Part shown: positions 30,101 to 36,810 of the stretch, in pieces
Position numbering within the stretch: the first letter of the stretch is position 1
How the letters are laid out: each line of letters starts with the position of its first letter
DNA from: Methyloceanibacter superfactus
Lineage (GTDB): Bacteria > Pseudomonadota > Alphaproteobacteria > Rhizobiales > Methyloligellaceae
Direction of reading: 5' to 3'
Assembly: GCF_001723305.1 (NCBI RefSeq)
Contig: NZ_LPWF01000009.1
Span: forward strand, 1 to 36,810
Length of the DNA: 36,810 nt
Position numbers and translations under genes: made by a program
The notes under the pieces: generated by a model
What the model was told of the DNA's origin: nothing
What the model saw: the letters and a program-made list of their open reading frames with translations, nothing else
The model's database searches: none

Positions 30101-30391
30101 CGTCACCATGACCCGGTCGTCCACGGTCTGGCTGTAAACGTGCTCGACCCCGTCGATCCCCTTGACGATGGCCTCGAGCGGCTTCGTCACCAGCTCGACC
30201 GCGTCAGGCGCCTTGAGGCCGTCGGCATTGACGCGAATGTCGACCAGCGGCACGCTGATCTGCGGCTCCTCCTCGCGCGGGATGGTGAGCAGCGCGATGA
30301 GACCAACCGCGAGAGCCGCCAGCAAGAAGAGCGGCGTCAGCGGCGACCGGATCGTGCTTTGGGTGAGACGCCCGGAAAGTCCGAGTTTCAC
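27185..30391 (-). CDS. RND-family efflux permease (HAE-type)
   Basis: 1068 residues, twelve membrane segments in the two-repeat RND layout. TM4 carries the proton-relay Asp pair in FAIGILVDDAIVIVENIARHW, and the second-repeat equivalent region is GFIALAGIIVRNSILLVDFIRHGAG. Large periplasmic loops follow TM1 and TM7. Start ATG 30391 overlaps the adaptor stop (ATGA). It is an inner-membrane proton-driven exporter working with the adaptor encoded upstream; no outer-membrane TolC-like gene is nearby. Expression is probably set by the persulfide-sensor-like ArsR protein at the head of the operon, which suggests a link to sulfur stress. The exported substrate is unknown. Confidence 0.9.
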   Translation of the reverse strand: MKLGLSGRLTQSTIRSPLTPLFLLAALAVGLIALLTIPREEEPQISVPLVDIRVNADGLKAPDAVELVTKPLEAIVKGIDGVEHVYSQTVDDRVMVTARFLVGTDADDAILRVHEKIRANLDTIPVGIPEPLIVGRGINDVAWVVLTLSPKPEAAARWTSKDLYQLADELRSELVKADDIGLTYIAGGDRQQIRVEPDPEKLALFGVTLQQLVAKVRGANRSFQAGSVRGNNAMLDVAAGQTLAGVPDIGLMLVTTRDNRPVYVRDVASVVIGPSPQEHRVWMDAPEKGGHWERVPAVSIAFAKRAGANAVVVADELLSHLKSVEGRLIPPDIDVTVTRDYGETANDKANELLFHLGLATISIVVLIALAIGWREALVTLVVIPTTILLTLFAAKLMGYTINRVSLFALIFAIGILVDDAIVIVENIARHWAMKDGRSRQQAAIEAVAEVGNPTIVATLTVVAALLPMLFVSGLMGPYMAPIPANASAAMLFSFFVAVVIAPWLMLLLSPSGRPLHEHETAHGEGLLGRFYRRFAGPIVRSRRNAWIFLIAVGLATVAACMLFVTKGVTVKLLPFDNKSELSVVVDLPEGATLEDTERTLFAIADTARKLPEVMSVETYAGTPAPFNFNGLVRHYYLRESPELGELHLNLAPRNKRDRSSHDIALDLRQRMKTVDLPEGTVARVVEVPPGPPVLATLLAEVYGPDTKSRRAVADELKKIFTSVPYVVDIDDSFGLPRPRLRISIDQDRLEFFGVEQSDVYDTIQALFGGTTVGYSHRGEDRNPIEIVVRLPKRHLSWSEQLASTPVPANSVPGEKAVVELGDVVRVTEEAGSPTIFRRDGRFTDMVMAELAGAYEAPIYGILDVDKKIEEHDWGQLEKPTVRFAGQPEDEAKPTVLWDGEWEITYVTFRDMGAAFMVAIVGIYILVVAQFGSFKLPLVILTPIPLTLIGIVLGHWLFSAPFTATSMIGFIALAGIIVRNSILLVDFIRHGAGQGKTLREMLLEAGAVRFKPILLTALAAMIGAATILVDPIFQGLAISLLFGLASSTLLTVLVIPAIYVVLRDANRQL

Positions 30392-31389
30392 GGCCGCACC
30401 AATGTGTCGCCGGCCTTGAGCCCGGACAGGATCTCGAGCGCATCCGGCATGTCGGGGCGCGGCACCTCCCGTCCCCGCTGCACCGGCACGTCGATCGTGG
30501 TCTTGGCGTCCTTGCGCAGGCGCGCATAGTCGACGCCGAAGCGGGTGGTGATGAACGCGCTCGGCACGATGATGCTGTCACGCTCGCCGGCCGACACCCA
30601 CACGCGGATGCGCTCGCCGACGAAGTAATCGCCCAGCGCCTTCACGTCCGCATCGGCTACGACGCGGCCGTCCTGAATCTGCGGATAGACCAGACGGATG
30701 GTGCCGAATTTCGCGCCGCTCTCCCCGAGCTCCTCGCCGTCGATACGCACCGTGTCGCCGGCCTTCAGGAACCGGGCGTGCCGCTCGGGCACGCGCAAAC
30801 GCAGGACGAAATTCCCTTCGGCGATCGTGGCGACAGGTTCGCCGGGCAAGATGACCGTGCCGACCGTCACCGGCACCGTCAGCACGCGCCCGGGGGTCGG
30901 CGCGAACACATGGCCTTCGGCCACTTGCTGCTCGAGGACGGACCGTTCGGCCTTGCGCGCCTTCAAGGTGTTGGATGCCACGTTGAAAGCGGTGCGTGCC
31001 TCATCGAGACGGGTCTTGGGGATCGTGCCGCGGGCCACCAATTCTTCGGCGCGGTCGAGATCGATCTTCGCCTGGGCCAGTTGCGCCTCCAGCGCCAAGA
31101 TCTGCGCATCGAGCGAGTTGATCTGGAGGGCGAGCTTCTCGTCGCTGACATTGGCGACGACCTGCCCCTCCTTGACGGCATCGCCTTCCTTGACGGTGAG
31201 CTCCACCAGCGTGCCGCCGATGCGCGTGCGCGCCGGCACAGTGCGCACGCTTTCGACCGTGGCAAAGACGGCCTTCTCGTCCGCCGCCTGCTCGGCGCGC
31301 ACGACGAAGCTGTCCTTGAGGCTCTCCTTGGCAAGCGCTTGGTGGCCGAGGAGACCAAGCAGAACCAAACCGACCAAGGCGACACGCAT
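30388..31389 (-). CDS. RND efflux periplasmic adaptor (HlyD/MFP family)
   Basis: 333 residues from ATG 31389. A signal peptide (MRVALVGLVLLGLLGHQALA) leads into a lipoyl-like half (RIGGTLVELTVKEGDAVKEGQVVANV), then an alpha-helical hairpin (about 85-160, coiled-coil rich in Leu, Ala and Gln) and the second lipoyl half (FAPTPGRVLTVPVTVGTVILPGEPVATIAEG). A beta-barrel and membrane-proximal domain follow. It bridges the inner-membrane RND pump and an outer-membrane channel. It starts 18 bp after the regulator stop and overlaps the RND gene, making a three-gene operon. Confidence 0.9.
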   Translation of the reverse strand: MRVALVGLVLLGLLGHQALAKESLKDSFVVRAEQAADEKAVFATVESVRTVPARTRIGGTLVELTVKEGDAVKEGQVVANVSDEKLALQINSLDAQILALEAQLAQAKIDLDRAEELVARGTIPKTRLDEARTAFNVASNTLKARKAERSVLEQQVAEGHVFAPTPGRVLTVPVTVGTVILPGEPVATIAEGNFVLRLRVPERHARFLKAGDTVRIDGEELGESGAKFGTIRLVYPQIQDGRVVADADVKALGDYFVGERIRVWVSAGERDSIIVPSAFITTRFGVDYARLRKDAKTTIDVPVQRGREVPRPDMPDALEILSGLKAGDTLVRP

Positions 31390-31407
31390 CCTCTCGTTCC
31401 TCTCCCG

Positions 31408-31767
31408 TCAGCGGCTTGTTGATCTCGCGGCCGCTCGGCGGGCCGCTTGGGGCGGTGTGCAGCGCCCCTTCGGCACGCACGCTTCGGCGGGGGCGCAAAA
31501 CACCCGATACAGCGTGCTCACGAGCTCGCGCGCCGGCTCGCTGCCGATCGAGTACCAGATGGTCTGACCGTCGCGCCGCGCCGTCACCAAACCGTCCTTA
31601 CGCAAAAGAGCGAGATGCTGCGACACGGTGGAGTCGCGGATGTCCAGCAGCGTGGCGAGTTCTCCCACCGAGCGCTCCTTCTCGATCAGCTGACATACGA
31701 TCAGCAGCCGGTGCCGGTTGGACAGCGCCTTCAACAGGTTGCTCGCCTCGTCCGCGGCGGCGTGCAT
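31408..31767 (-). CDS. bigR: ArsR-family repressor of BigR/SqrR type, persulfide sensor
   Basis: 119 residues from ATG 31767 (MHAAADEASNLLKALS), chosen because AAGG lies eight bases upstream. ATG 31788 (MKIQGNEMH) is the alternative and would start beside the repeat operator. The winged helix contains VGELATLLDIRDSTVSQHLALLRKDGLV. The two cysteines diagnostic of the subfamily are present, Cys25 in LLIVCQL and Cys91 in YRVFCAP. They are 66 residues apart, the same distance as Cys41/Cys107 of SqrR. Classical ArsR metal-site residues are absent. In this family per- or polysulfide forms a bridge between the cysteines and releases DNA. It heads the adaptor-RND operon and is divergent from DUF2892-sqr-osmC, so it likely controls both. 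Confidence 0.88.
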   Translation of the reverse strand: MHAAADEASNLLKALSNRHRLLIVCQLIEKERSVGELATLLDIRDSTVSQHLALLRKDGLVTARRDGQTIWYSIGSEPARELVSTLYRVFCAPAEACVPKGRCTPPQAARRAAARSTSR

Positions 31768-31793
31768 TTCATTGCCTTGTATTTTCATTCTTG

Positions 31794-31817
31794 CGAATAT
31801 ACGAATAATCGAATATA
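31794..31817. promoter_or_regulatory. Three tandem 8-bp repeats, candidate BigR/SqrR operator
   Basis: CGAATATA, CGAATAAT and CGAATATA follow one another without gaps, in AT-rich DNA between the two divergent operons. An ATTC at 31787-31790 adds ATTC...GAAT dyads, the element type bound by SqrR/BigR proteins. Position and base composition support an operator; binding is inferred. Confidence 0.55.
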
Positions 31818-31909
31818 TAGTCAATCCTGCTGTGGCGCGGATGCCCGGCCTTGTTAGCGAGGGCCGAACGGCGCCATGCGTCCCGGACCCCAAGATCAGG
31901 AGATTCGCC

Positions 31910-32110
31910 GTGAACGTCGATCGTGCCGTCCTTACGTTCGCCGGCAGCGTGGTGCTCATCAGCCTCGCGCTCGCCTGGCTGGTCAACCCCTATTGGCTCC
32001 TCCTCACCGCGTTCGTCGGATTGAATTTGATCCAGGCGGCGTTCACCGGCTTCTGCCCGGCCGCCATGATCTTCCGCAAGCTGGGCCTGAAAGCCGGCTC
32101 CGCGTTCTAG
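31910..32110 (+). CDS. Small DUF2892 (YgaP-type) membrane protein
   Basis: 66 residues from GTG 31910, with CAGGAGA about seven bases upstream. Two hydrophobic helices (VLTFAGSVVLISLALAWLV and WLLLTAFVGLNLIQAAF) are followed by the family motif TGFCPAAMIFRKLGLK. In YgaP this domain anchors a rhodanese, and stand-alone forms are frequent beside sulfide-oxidation genes. It is the first gene of the sqr operon, so a role in handling sulfane sulfur at the membrane is likely but unproven. The Cys in the GFCP motif is the only one. Confidence 0.85.
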   Translation: MNVDRAVLTFAGSVVLISLALAWLVNPYWLLLTAFVGLNLIQAAFTGFCPAAMIFRKLGLKAGSAF

Positions 32111-32150
32111 TCCCGGCCCGTCAAGGGCTACAAAAAACAGGAGGAGACAG

Positions 32151-33428
32151 GTGGCCCATATCGTCATTCTCGGTGGTGGCATCGGAGGGATCTCGTGCGC
32201 CTATGAGCTGAAGCAGGCGCTCCGCAAGGAAGACAAAGTCACGGTGGTGTCCGACAAGCCGTTCTTTCAGTTCACGCCGTCCAACCCTTGGGTCGCCGTA
32301 AAATGGCGCGCGAAGAAGGACATCACGGTCGACCTCGCCTCGACGCTGCCGAGACATGGCGTGGCGTTCAGCGCCGCCGGCGCGCCCCGCGTGCATCCGG
32401 CGGAGAACCGGGTCGAGCTCGGTGACGGTTCGTCGCTCAATTACGATTATCTGGTCATCGCGACCGGGCCCGATCTCGCCTTCGACGAGATCGAAGGACT
32501 CGGCCCCGACCACCACACGCAGTCGATCTGCGACGTGGACCATGCCACGCGCGCCAAGGACCAATGGGAAGCATTCTGCGAGGACCCGGGTCCAATCGTC
32601 ATTGGCGCCGTACAAGGCGCGTCTTGCTACGGGCCGGCCTACGAATTCGCCATGATCGCCGATGCCGATCTGCGCCGCCGGCGTATCCGGGACAAAGTGC
32701 CGATGACCTTCGTCACGGCCGAACCCTATGTCGGCCATCTCGGTGTCGGGGGCGTCGGCGACACCCGGGGCTTGCTCGAGTCCGAAATGCGCCAGCGCCA
32801 CATCAAGTGGGTCACCAACGCCAAGGTCGACAAGGCGGCGCCCGGAGCGTTGCACGTGACGGAGGTGGACGAGGACGGTAAGCCGAAGAAGCAGCATGAG
32901 CTGCCGTTCAAATTCTCCATGATGCTGCCGGCGTTCCGGGGCATCGCGGCGGTACGCGGGATCGACGGCTTGGTCAATCCGCGCGGTTTCATCGTCGTCG
33001 ACAAGCATCAGAGCAATCCGACATTTCCCAATATTTTCGGTGTCGGCGTGTGCATCGCCATCGCGCCGCTCGAGCAGACGCCGGTCCCCGTCGGCGTGCC
33101 CAAGACCGGCTACATGATCGAATCCATGGTGACGGCGACGGCTCTCAATATCGGCCAGCGTGTGCGCGGGTCCGAGCCTAGCCATGAAGCGACGTGGAAC
33201 GCGATTTGCCTTGCGGACTTCGGCGACTCTGGTGTTGCCTTCGTCGCCCTCCCCCAAAATCCGCCGCGCAACGTCAACTGGGCGTCGAGCGGGCGATGGG
33301 TTCACGTGGCCAAGGTCGCGTTCGAAAAATATTTCCTGCGCAAGGTGCGCACCGGCACGAGCGAGCCCTATTTCGAGAAGGCGGTGCTCAAGCTCCTGGA
33401 CATCGGCAAGCTCAAGCGTCCGGCCTAG
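32151..33428 (+). CDS. sqr: Sulfide:quinone oxidoreductase
   Basis: 425 residues from GTG 32151, preceded by AGGAGG. FAD-binding GGGIGGISCAYEL starts the protein, and the second nucleotide-fold region has LVIATGPDL. The three cysteines used by Acidithiobacillus-type SQR (128, 160, 356) have counterparts at Cys127, Cys159 (VQGASCYGPAYE) and Cys353. The C-terminal segment KVAFEKYFLRKVRTG is amphipathic, as needed for monotopic membrane attachment. It oxidises sulfide to polysulfide or persulfide and reduces quinone. The product is what the divergently encoded BigR-like sensor would detect, giving a feedback circuit. An additional Cys301 lies in VGVCIAIAP. Confidence 0.9.
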   Translation: MAHIVILGGGIGGISCAYELKQALRKEDKVTVVSDKPFFQFTPSNPWVAVKWRAKKDITVDLASTLPRHGVAFSAAGAPRVHPAENRVELGDGSSLNYDYLVIATGPDLAFDEIEGLGPDHHTQSICDVDHATRAKDQWEAFCEDPGPIVIGAVQGASCYGPAYEFAMIADADLRRRRIRDKVPMTFVTAEPYVGHLGVGGVGDTRGLLESEMRQRHIKWVTNAKVDKAAPGALHVTEVDEDGKPKKQHELPFKFSMMLPAFRGIAAVRGIDGLVNPRGFIVVDKHQSNPTFPNIFGVGVCIAIAPLEQTPVPVGVPKTGYMIESMVTATALNIGQRVRGSEPSHEATWNAICLADFGDSGVAFVALPQNPPRNVNWASSGRWVHVAKVAFEKYFLRKVRTGTSEPYFEKAVLKLLDIGKLKRPA

Positions 33429-33458
33429 CTGCCACCCCATCCACGTAGAGGAAACTTA

Positions 33459-33896
33459 ATGGCCGCACCCAAGCGCTCCATCGTCGTCACGGAGAATGCC
33501 GATACGCCTTACGGTCAGACCGTGACCATCGGACCGCACGAACTGAGCTCAGACGAGGGTGAATCCTTGGGCGGCCGCGACACGGGCCCCTCCCCTTATG
33601 AATATGTGATGGCCGGTCTCGGCGCCTGCACGGCCATGACCTTGCGCATGTATGCCGAACGCCATGGCTGGCTGATAGAGAAGACCTCCGTCGAGGTCCG
33701 GCATAAGGTCGTCGTGGGCAGCGACGGCAAGAGCGTAACCGACCGCTTCGAGCGCACGATCCATGTCGCGGGCGATCTGACCCCGGCGCAGCGGGAACAG
33801 CTCGTAAGAATCGCCGATCGCTGCCCGGTCAGTCAGACCCTGCAGCGATCGTCGTCTGTCGTCACCTCCCTGGCGGAGGAGTCCGGGATCGGTTGA
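33459..33896 (+). CDS. OsmC/Ohr-family peroxidase-like protein
   Basis: 145 residues from ATG 33459, with AGAGGAAA upstream, 30 bp after sqr. The two family cysteines are present, Cys56 in LGACTAMTLRMYAERHGW and the second in RIADRCPVSQTL. OsmC-like proteins reduce organic hydroperoxides through a Cys pair, and some members act on lipoyl-linked or persulfide substrates. Placement as third gene of the sqr operon favours a role in removing sulfane sulfur or sulfide-derived oxidants (inference). Confidence 0.88.
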   Translation: MAAPKRSIVVTENADTPYGQTVTIGPHELSSDEGESLGGRDTGPSPYEYVMAGLGACTAMTLRMYAERHGWLIEKTSVEVRHKVVVGSDGKSVTDRFERTIHVAGDLTPAQREQLVRIADRCPVSQTLQRSSSVVTSLAEESGIG

Positions 33897-33910
33897 TCCG
33901 GGGTGGCGAC

Positions 33911-35973
33911 CTAGGGCCTGAGCGGCGCCATCGCCGCAGCCGTCTTGGCGAGCCGCGTCAGACTAACGAACTCGTTGCGGTAGCCGAACCGGTCGTCCCC
34001 ACGCGCGCCTTCGGCCAGCGCCGTTGCGTCGTCGATGGACCAGCCGCCCGTGTAGCGGCCGCCCGTGAGCACTTGGCCGAACCCGGCGACGGCCGCGGCG
34101 AAACGGGCGTCGGCGTCGGCCGCCGCGACGGAGGCCACCATGTCGGCGCGCGTGACCGGCGTGGTGATCAGCATGCTCTTGTCACCGTCCGGCTGCTTGT
34201 AGCGGATCTTGACGAAGGCGATCTCCTCGGCAGGCTCCGCCGCCGGCCGCTTGGACTCATAGCGCAGATCGTCGACGAGCCGCCCCTCCGACCCGACAAG
34301 CGTGATCTCGTAGAGCGCCGTCACGGTGTGCCCGGCGCCGATCTCGCCAGCGTCGACCTTGTCGTTGTTGAAGTCCTCGCGATTGAGCATGCGCGTCTCG
34401 TAGCCGATCAGACGGTACTCGGCGACGGCAGCCGGATTGAACTCGACCTGAACCTTGACGTCCTTGGCGATCGTCTGCAGCGTCGCGGCCACGTCCTCGA
34501 CAAGCACTATGCGCGCCTCGTTGAGCGAATCGATATAGGCGGCGTTACCGTTGCCGTTTTGGGCCAGCGCCTGCATCAGCGCATCGTTGTAATTGCCGGC
34601 GCCGAAGCCGAGCACGGAGAGCGACACGCCCGTGTCGCGCTTTTGCGCCACGAAGTCCTTCAGCGTCTCCTTATCCGCGATGCCGACATTGAAGTCGCCA
34701 TCGGTGGCGAGGATGACGCGGTTGACGCCGTCGATCTTGCTGGCCTCGGCCAGCGCATAAGCCTGGCGGATGCCCTCGCCGCCGGCCGTCGAGCCGCCCG
34801 CGGCGAGCGTGTCGAGCGCGGCCAGGATTTTCGCCTTGTCCGACACCTTCGTCGCTCGAGCGCCGTTCCGGCCGAGCCGGCATAGGTGACGATGGCGACG
34901 GTGTCGTCCGGATGAAGCGACGTCAGCAAGAGCCCGAATGCATTGCGCAAGAGCGGCAGCTTGTCGGGCGCGGACATCGACCCTGACGTGTCGATCAGGA
35001 ACACGAGATTGGCGCGCGGCGTCTCGGAGGCCTGTGGAACATAGCCCTTGATGCCGATCCGCATGAGCTTCGTGTCGGCATTCCACGGCGTGGGCATGAT
35101 CGAGACATTCGCCTTGAACGGCGTGTCCGCGCTGTCGGGACCGGCATAGTCGTAAGGGAAATAGTTGATGAGCTCCTCCACGCGGATCGAGTCCGCGGGC
35201 GGCAGCACACCCTCGTTGAGCCGCGCGCGCATGAAGGCATAGGACGCGGTGTCGACATCGATGGAGAATGTCGAGACCGGATCTTCGGCGACGACCTTCA
35301 CCGGGTTGGGGTCGAAGGCCTCGAAGCGGTCGCGGCCCTGGTCGCGGTAGATTTGCGCCGGAGCCTCCGCATCCGGGGCAGCCGCCGAATAGCCCTGCAC
35401 CGCGCGCGCCCGTGGAGCGAATTGTTCGGCGCTGCGCGAAAAGCTCAGTGCCGGCGGCGGTGCGGGTTGGGCCGCCGGCGCATTCAAGGACTGTCCCGCC
35501 ACATCCTTGAAGGCTTCGACCTTGGGGCGACCCGGCTGGACCGCGTCCTGCGTGTTGACGTCTTGTGCGGGCTGCTCTTCCGGCGCGGTATCCGCCTCCT
35601 CGTCCGCGTCGACGCGCGCCGTCTTCATCGGCGGCGAGACGGCCTCCCGCCTCTCGAACAGGTCCGGTCTCATCTCATTGGTGGAAATCACCGCGATCAT
35701 CAGCACGGCGAGGCTCGCACCCCCGGCTAGCGCCGGCATCCAACCAGAACGTGTCGGCTTCAAAGCATCCATGATCTTGCTCCAGAGTGACGACGGCCCC
35801 ATGCCGCCGCTGGAGATAGGACGCGGCTCGGCGGTGGTTCCTTGGCGACCGGCCGCGGATTTTTCCTGAAAGCGTGCCATGGCATGGATAAGCGCCGTGG
35901 CCCGCGCGTCCGGATCGGGCGGCGGCGGGTCGCGCTCGAGCGCGTCTTTCAGTCGTTCGAAGTCGTCCATCAT
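33911..35973 (-). CDS. YfbK-like von Willebrand factor A domain protein with one membrane helix, one apparent frameshift
   Basis: About 687 residues. A short cytosolic N-terminus (1-75) is followed by one membrane helix (about 79-97, WMPALAGGASLAVLMIAVIST), a Pro/Ala-rich linker, and the YfbK N-terminal domain (DPVSTFSIDVDTASYAFMRARLN...RVEELINYF). The VWA domain has an intact MIDAS start, DTSGS at 328-332. The C-terminal DUF3520-like region follows. The frame breaks near 34857; one missing G in CTCGAG-CGACG joins AGSAGTALE to ATKVSDKAKIL. The start overlaps the sigma-factor stop. Its N-terminal cytosolic part beside an ECF sigma factor gene suggests an anti-sigma-like or signalling role, but no zinc-binding anti-sigma motif is visible. 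Confidence 0.85.
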
Positions 35974-36505
35974 CTGTCGTCTTCCGCCATTTGCTTCAGC
36001 TCCTTGCGCAACTCGTGCATGCGCCAGGAGACCGTGGATTCCTTCACGCCGAGGATCGTTGCCACCTCGCCGTGGCTGAGCTGCTCGGCGAGCACGAGGA
36101 TGGCCGTCTCCCGAATGTCGTCGGAGACGCGGGACAGCATCTCCCAGACCCAGGCCATCTGTTCGCCGCGATCCGCCTCCGCCGCCCGCCGCAGGTCCTC
36201 GACCGCCGCGAAATCTTCCGTGGCGCGCTGCACGGTCGCCCGGCGGCGCCAGCGGTCGCGGCAGGCGTTGACGACGATCCGGTAGAGCCAGGTGCCGAAC
36301 TTGCCTCGCCGCGGAAAGCGCCGAGCCTGTCCACCAGCCGAGGCAGACATCCTGGGCGATATCCTCGGCGTCGGCGCGGTTGCGGTGAACCGGAAGGCCA
36401 GCCGGAAAATGCCGTCATAGTGCCGTTCCAATAAGACGCGGAAGCATCGGCATCGCCTGCCGCGGCCCATCCTGCCAGCTCATTGTCCCCGGTCGGCATG
36501 CGCAT
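35970..36505 (-). CDS. ECF-type RNA polymerase sigma factor, four apparent single-base deletions
   Basis: Reads from ATG 36505 (MRMPTGDNELAGWAAAGDADA) into region 2 (RVLLERHYDGIFRLAFRFT, then a scrambled ADAEDIAQDVCLGLVDRLGAFRGEA) and FGTWLYRIVVNACRDRWRRR. It ends with region 4 (VLAEQLSHGEVATILGVKESTVSWRMHELRKEL). Four frame changes are needed, near 36444, 36388, 36345 and 36305. Each is fixed by one missing base: GCTT-CCGCG, ACCG-CAACC, GGC-TGGTG, GAGGC-AAG. Four deletions in about 140 bp of an otherwise canonical protein indicate poor local sequence rather than decay. The stop overlaps the VWA gene start, so the pair is co-transcribed. Regulon unknown. Confidence 0.75.
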
Positions 36506-36810
36506 GTCGGAAGGTTAGACGAACCTGCCGGCTGATTCCTTGGCGAAGATTGGAAAAAATATTGTCCGTCAGGGGCGGCAGGAAGGCGTGGGAAAACGCC
36601 GGGTCAGGCACGCTAGAGCCATTGCCGGCGTCCTCGACGATGGGGCCGAGCAATCCAAGGACGATGGACGTCCGCAATTGCTAGGACAGCGGACATCCCC
36701 AACAGCGCGCAGGCGTCCGCTTTCGCCTCTGAGCGGGCACAAGACCGTGGCCGCCGCGACGTCCCCTCCGTACCCAGAGCGGCCCCCCGATGCTTCCTCA
36801 ATATTGATAG
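36506..36810. other. Window end without a supported gene
   Basis: About 305 bases upstream of the sigma factor gene. Short open frames exist on both strands, but none shows a recognisable domain, ribosome site or plausible codon pattern. Given the deletions in the adjacent gene, a coding region here could be obscured by sequence errors. Confidence 0.5.

Noticed and set aside
32121..33440. Long minus-strand open frame opposite sqr (about 439 codons)
   Set aside because: Arg/His/Asp-rich shadow with no domain, exactly antisense to a well-supported SQR gene.
36510..36535. Possible ECF-type promoter GGAATC...CGTCTAA upstream of the sigma factor (minus strand)
   Set aside because: The spacer is about 12 bases, too short for a normal ECF promoter, and this part of the sequence is error-prone.
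36613..36801. Short minus-strand open frame at the window end
   Set aside because: Composition is Arg/Ala-rich with no domain or ribosome site, and it lies in poor-quality sequence.

Overview
The window is high-GC chromosomal DNA from an alphaproteobacterium, most likely a methylotrophic member of the Hyphomicrobiales. That placement is an inference from gene content and protein style: a trimethylamine dehydrogenase with its own electron-transfer flavoprotein, a Tat-exported amino-acid-type binding protein, a BigR/SqrR-type persulfide sensor, and a TorF-type porin. No phage, insertion sequence, CRISPR array, rRNA or tRNA was recognised.

Layout. 1-4.7 kb: the end of ribBA, a tandem universal stress protein, an XRE-cupin regulator (minus strand), and a cytosolic NarX-like histidine kinase translationally coupled to a NarL-type response regulator. 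4.7-7.2 kb: a TorF-like porin (minus) divergent from a PAS-PAS-degenerate-GGDEF protein. 7.2-15.7 kb (minus strand, read right to left): the centrepiece, an apparent operon of tmd (trimethylamine dehydrogenase), a membrane HdrD/DgcB-like Fe-S oxidoreductase, a leucine-rich-repeat-variant (LRV) protein, etfB, etfA and a class I glutamine amidotransferase. 16.0-17.1 kb (plus, divergent from tmd): a GcvT-like folate-dependent aminomethyltransferase. 17.2-24.5 kb: an APC permease (minus), livG-livF plus a small coupled gene (plus), and livK-livH-livM (minus). 24.9-27.2 kb: a molybdopterin oxidoreductase and an orphan TatA. 27.2-33.9 kb: a sulfide/persulfide module, with bigR-like-hlyD-RND efflux (minus) divergent from DUF2892-sqr-osmC (plus). 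33.9-36.5 kb: a VWA-domain protein and an ECF sigma factor (minus). The last 300 bases hold nothing I can support.

How the genes may work together. TMADH oxidises trimethylamine to dimethylamine and formaldehyde. Electrons would pass to the EtfAB pair, which closely resembles the Methylophilus W3A1 TMADH partner, and from there probably to quinone through the HdrD-like membrane protein. The divergent GcvT-like protein could load the C1 unit onto tetrahydrofolate. The APC and Liv-type transporters are candidates for uptake of amines or related nitrogen compounds. A 19-bp motif with core TACCY...TA occurs in all four divergent promoter regions that serve these genes, in two of them as tandem pairs 61-62 bp apart. 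This suggests one regulon, and the NarL-type response regulator in the window is an obvious candidate regulator.

Sequence quality. Ten genes show reading-frame breaks (ribBA, porin, amidotransferase, etfA, the Fe-S oxidoreductase, gcvT-like twice, the Mo-enzyme, VWA, and the sigma factor four times). Every break can be repaired by restoring one missing base, usually in a short G or C run. This points to sequencing or assembly deletions rather than real pseudogenes, so these genes are annotated here as intact CDS with a noted break.
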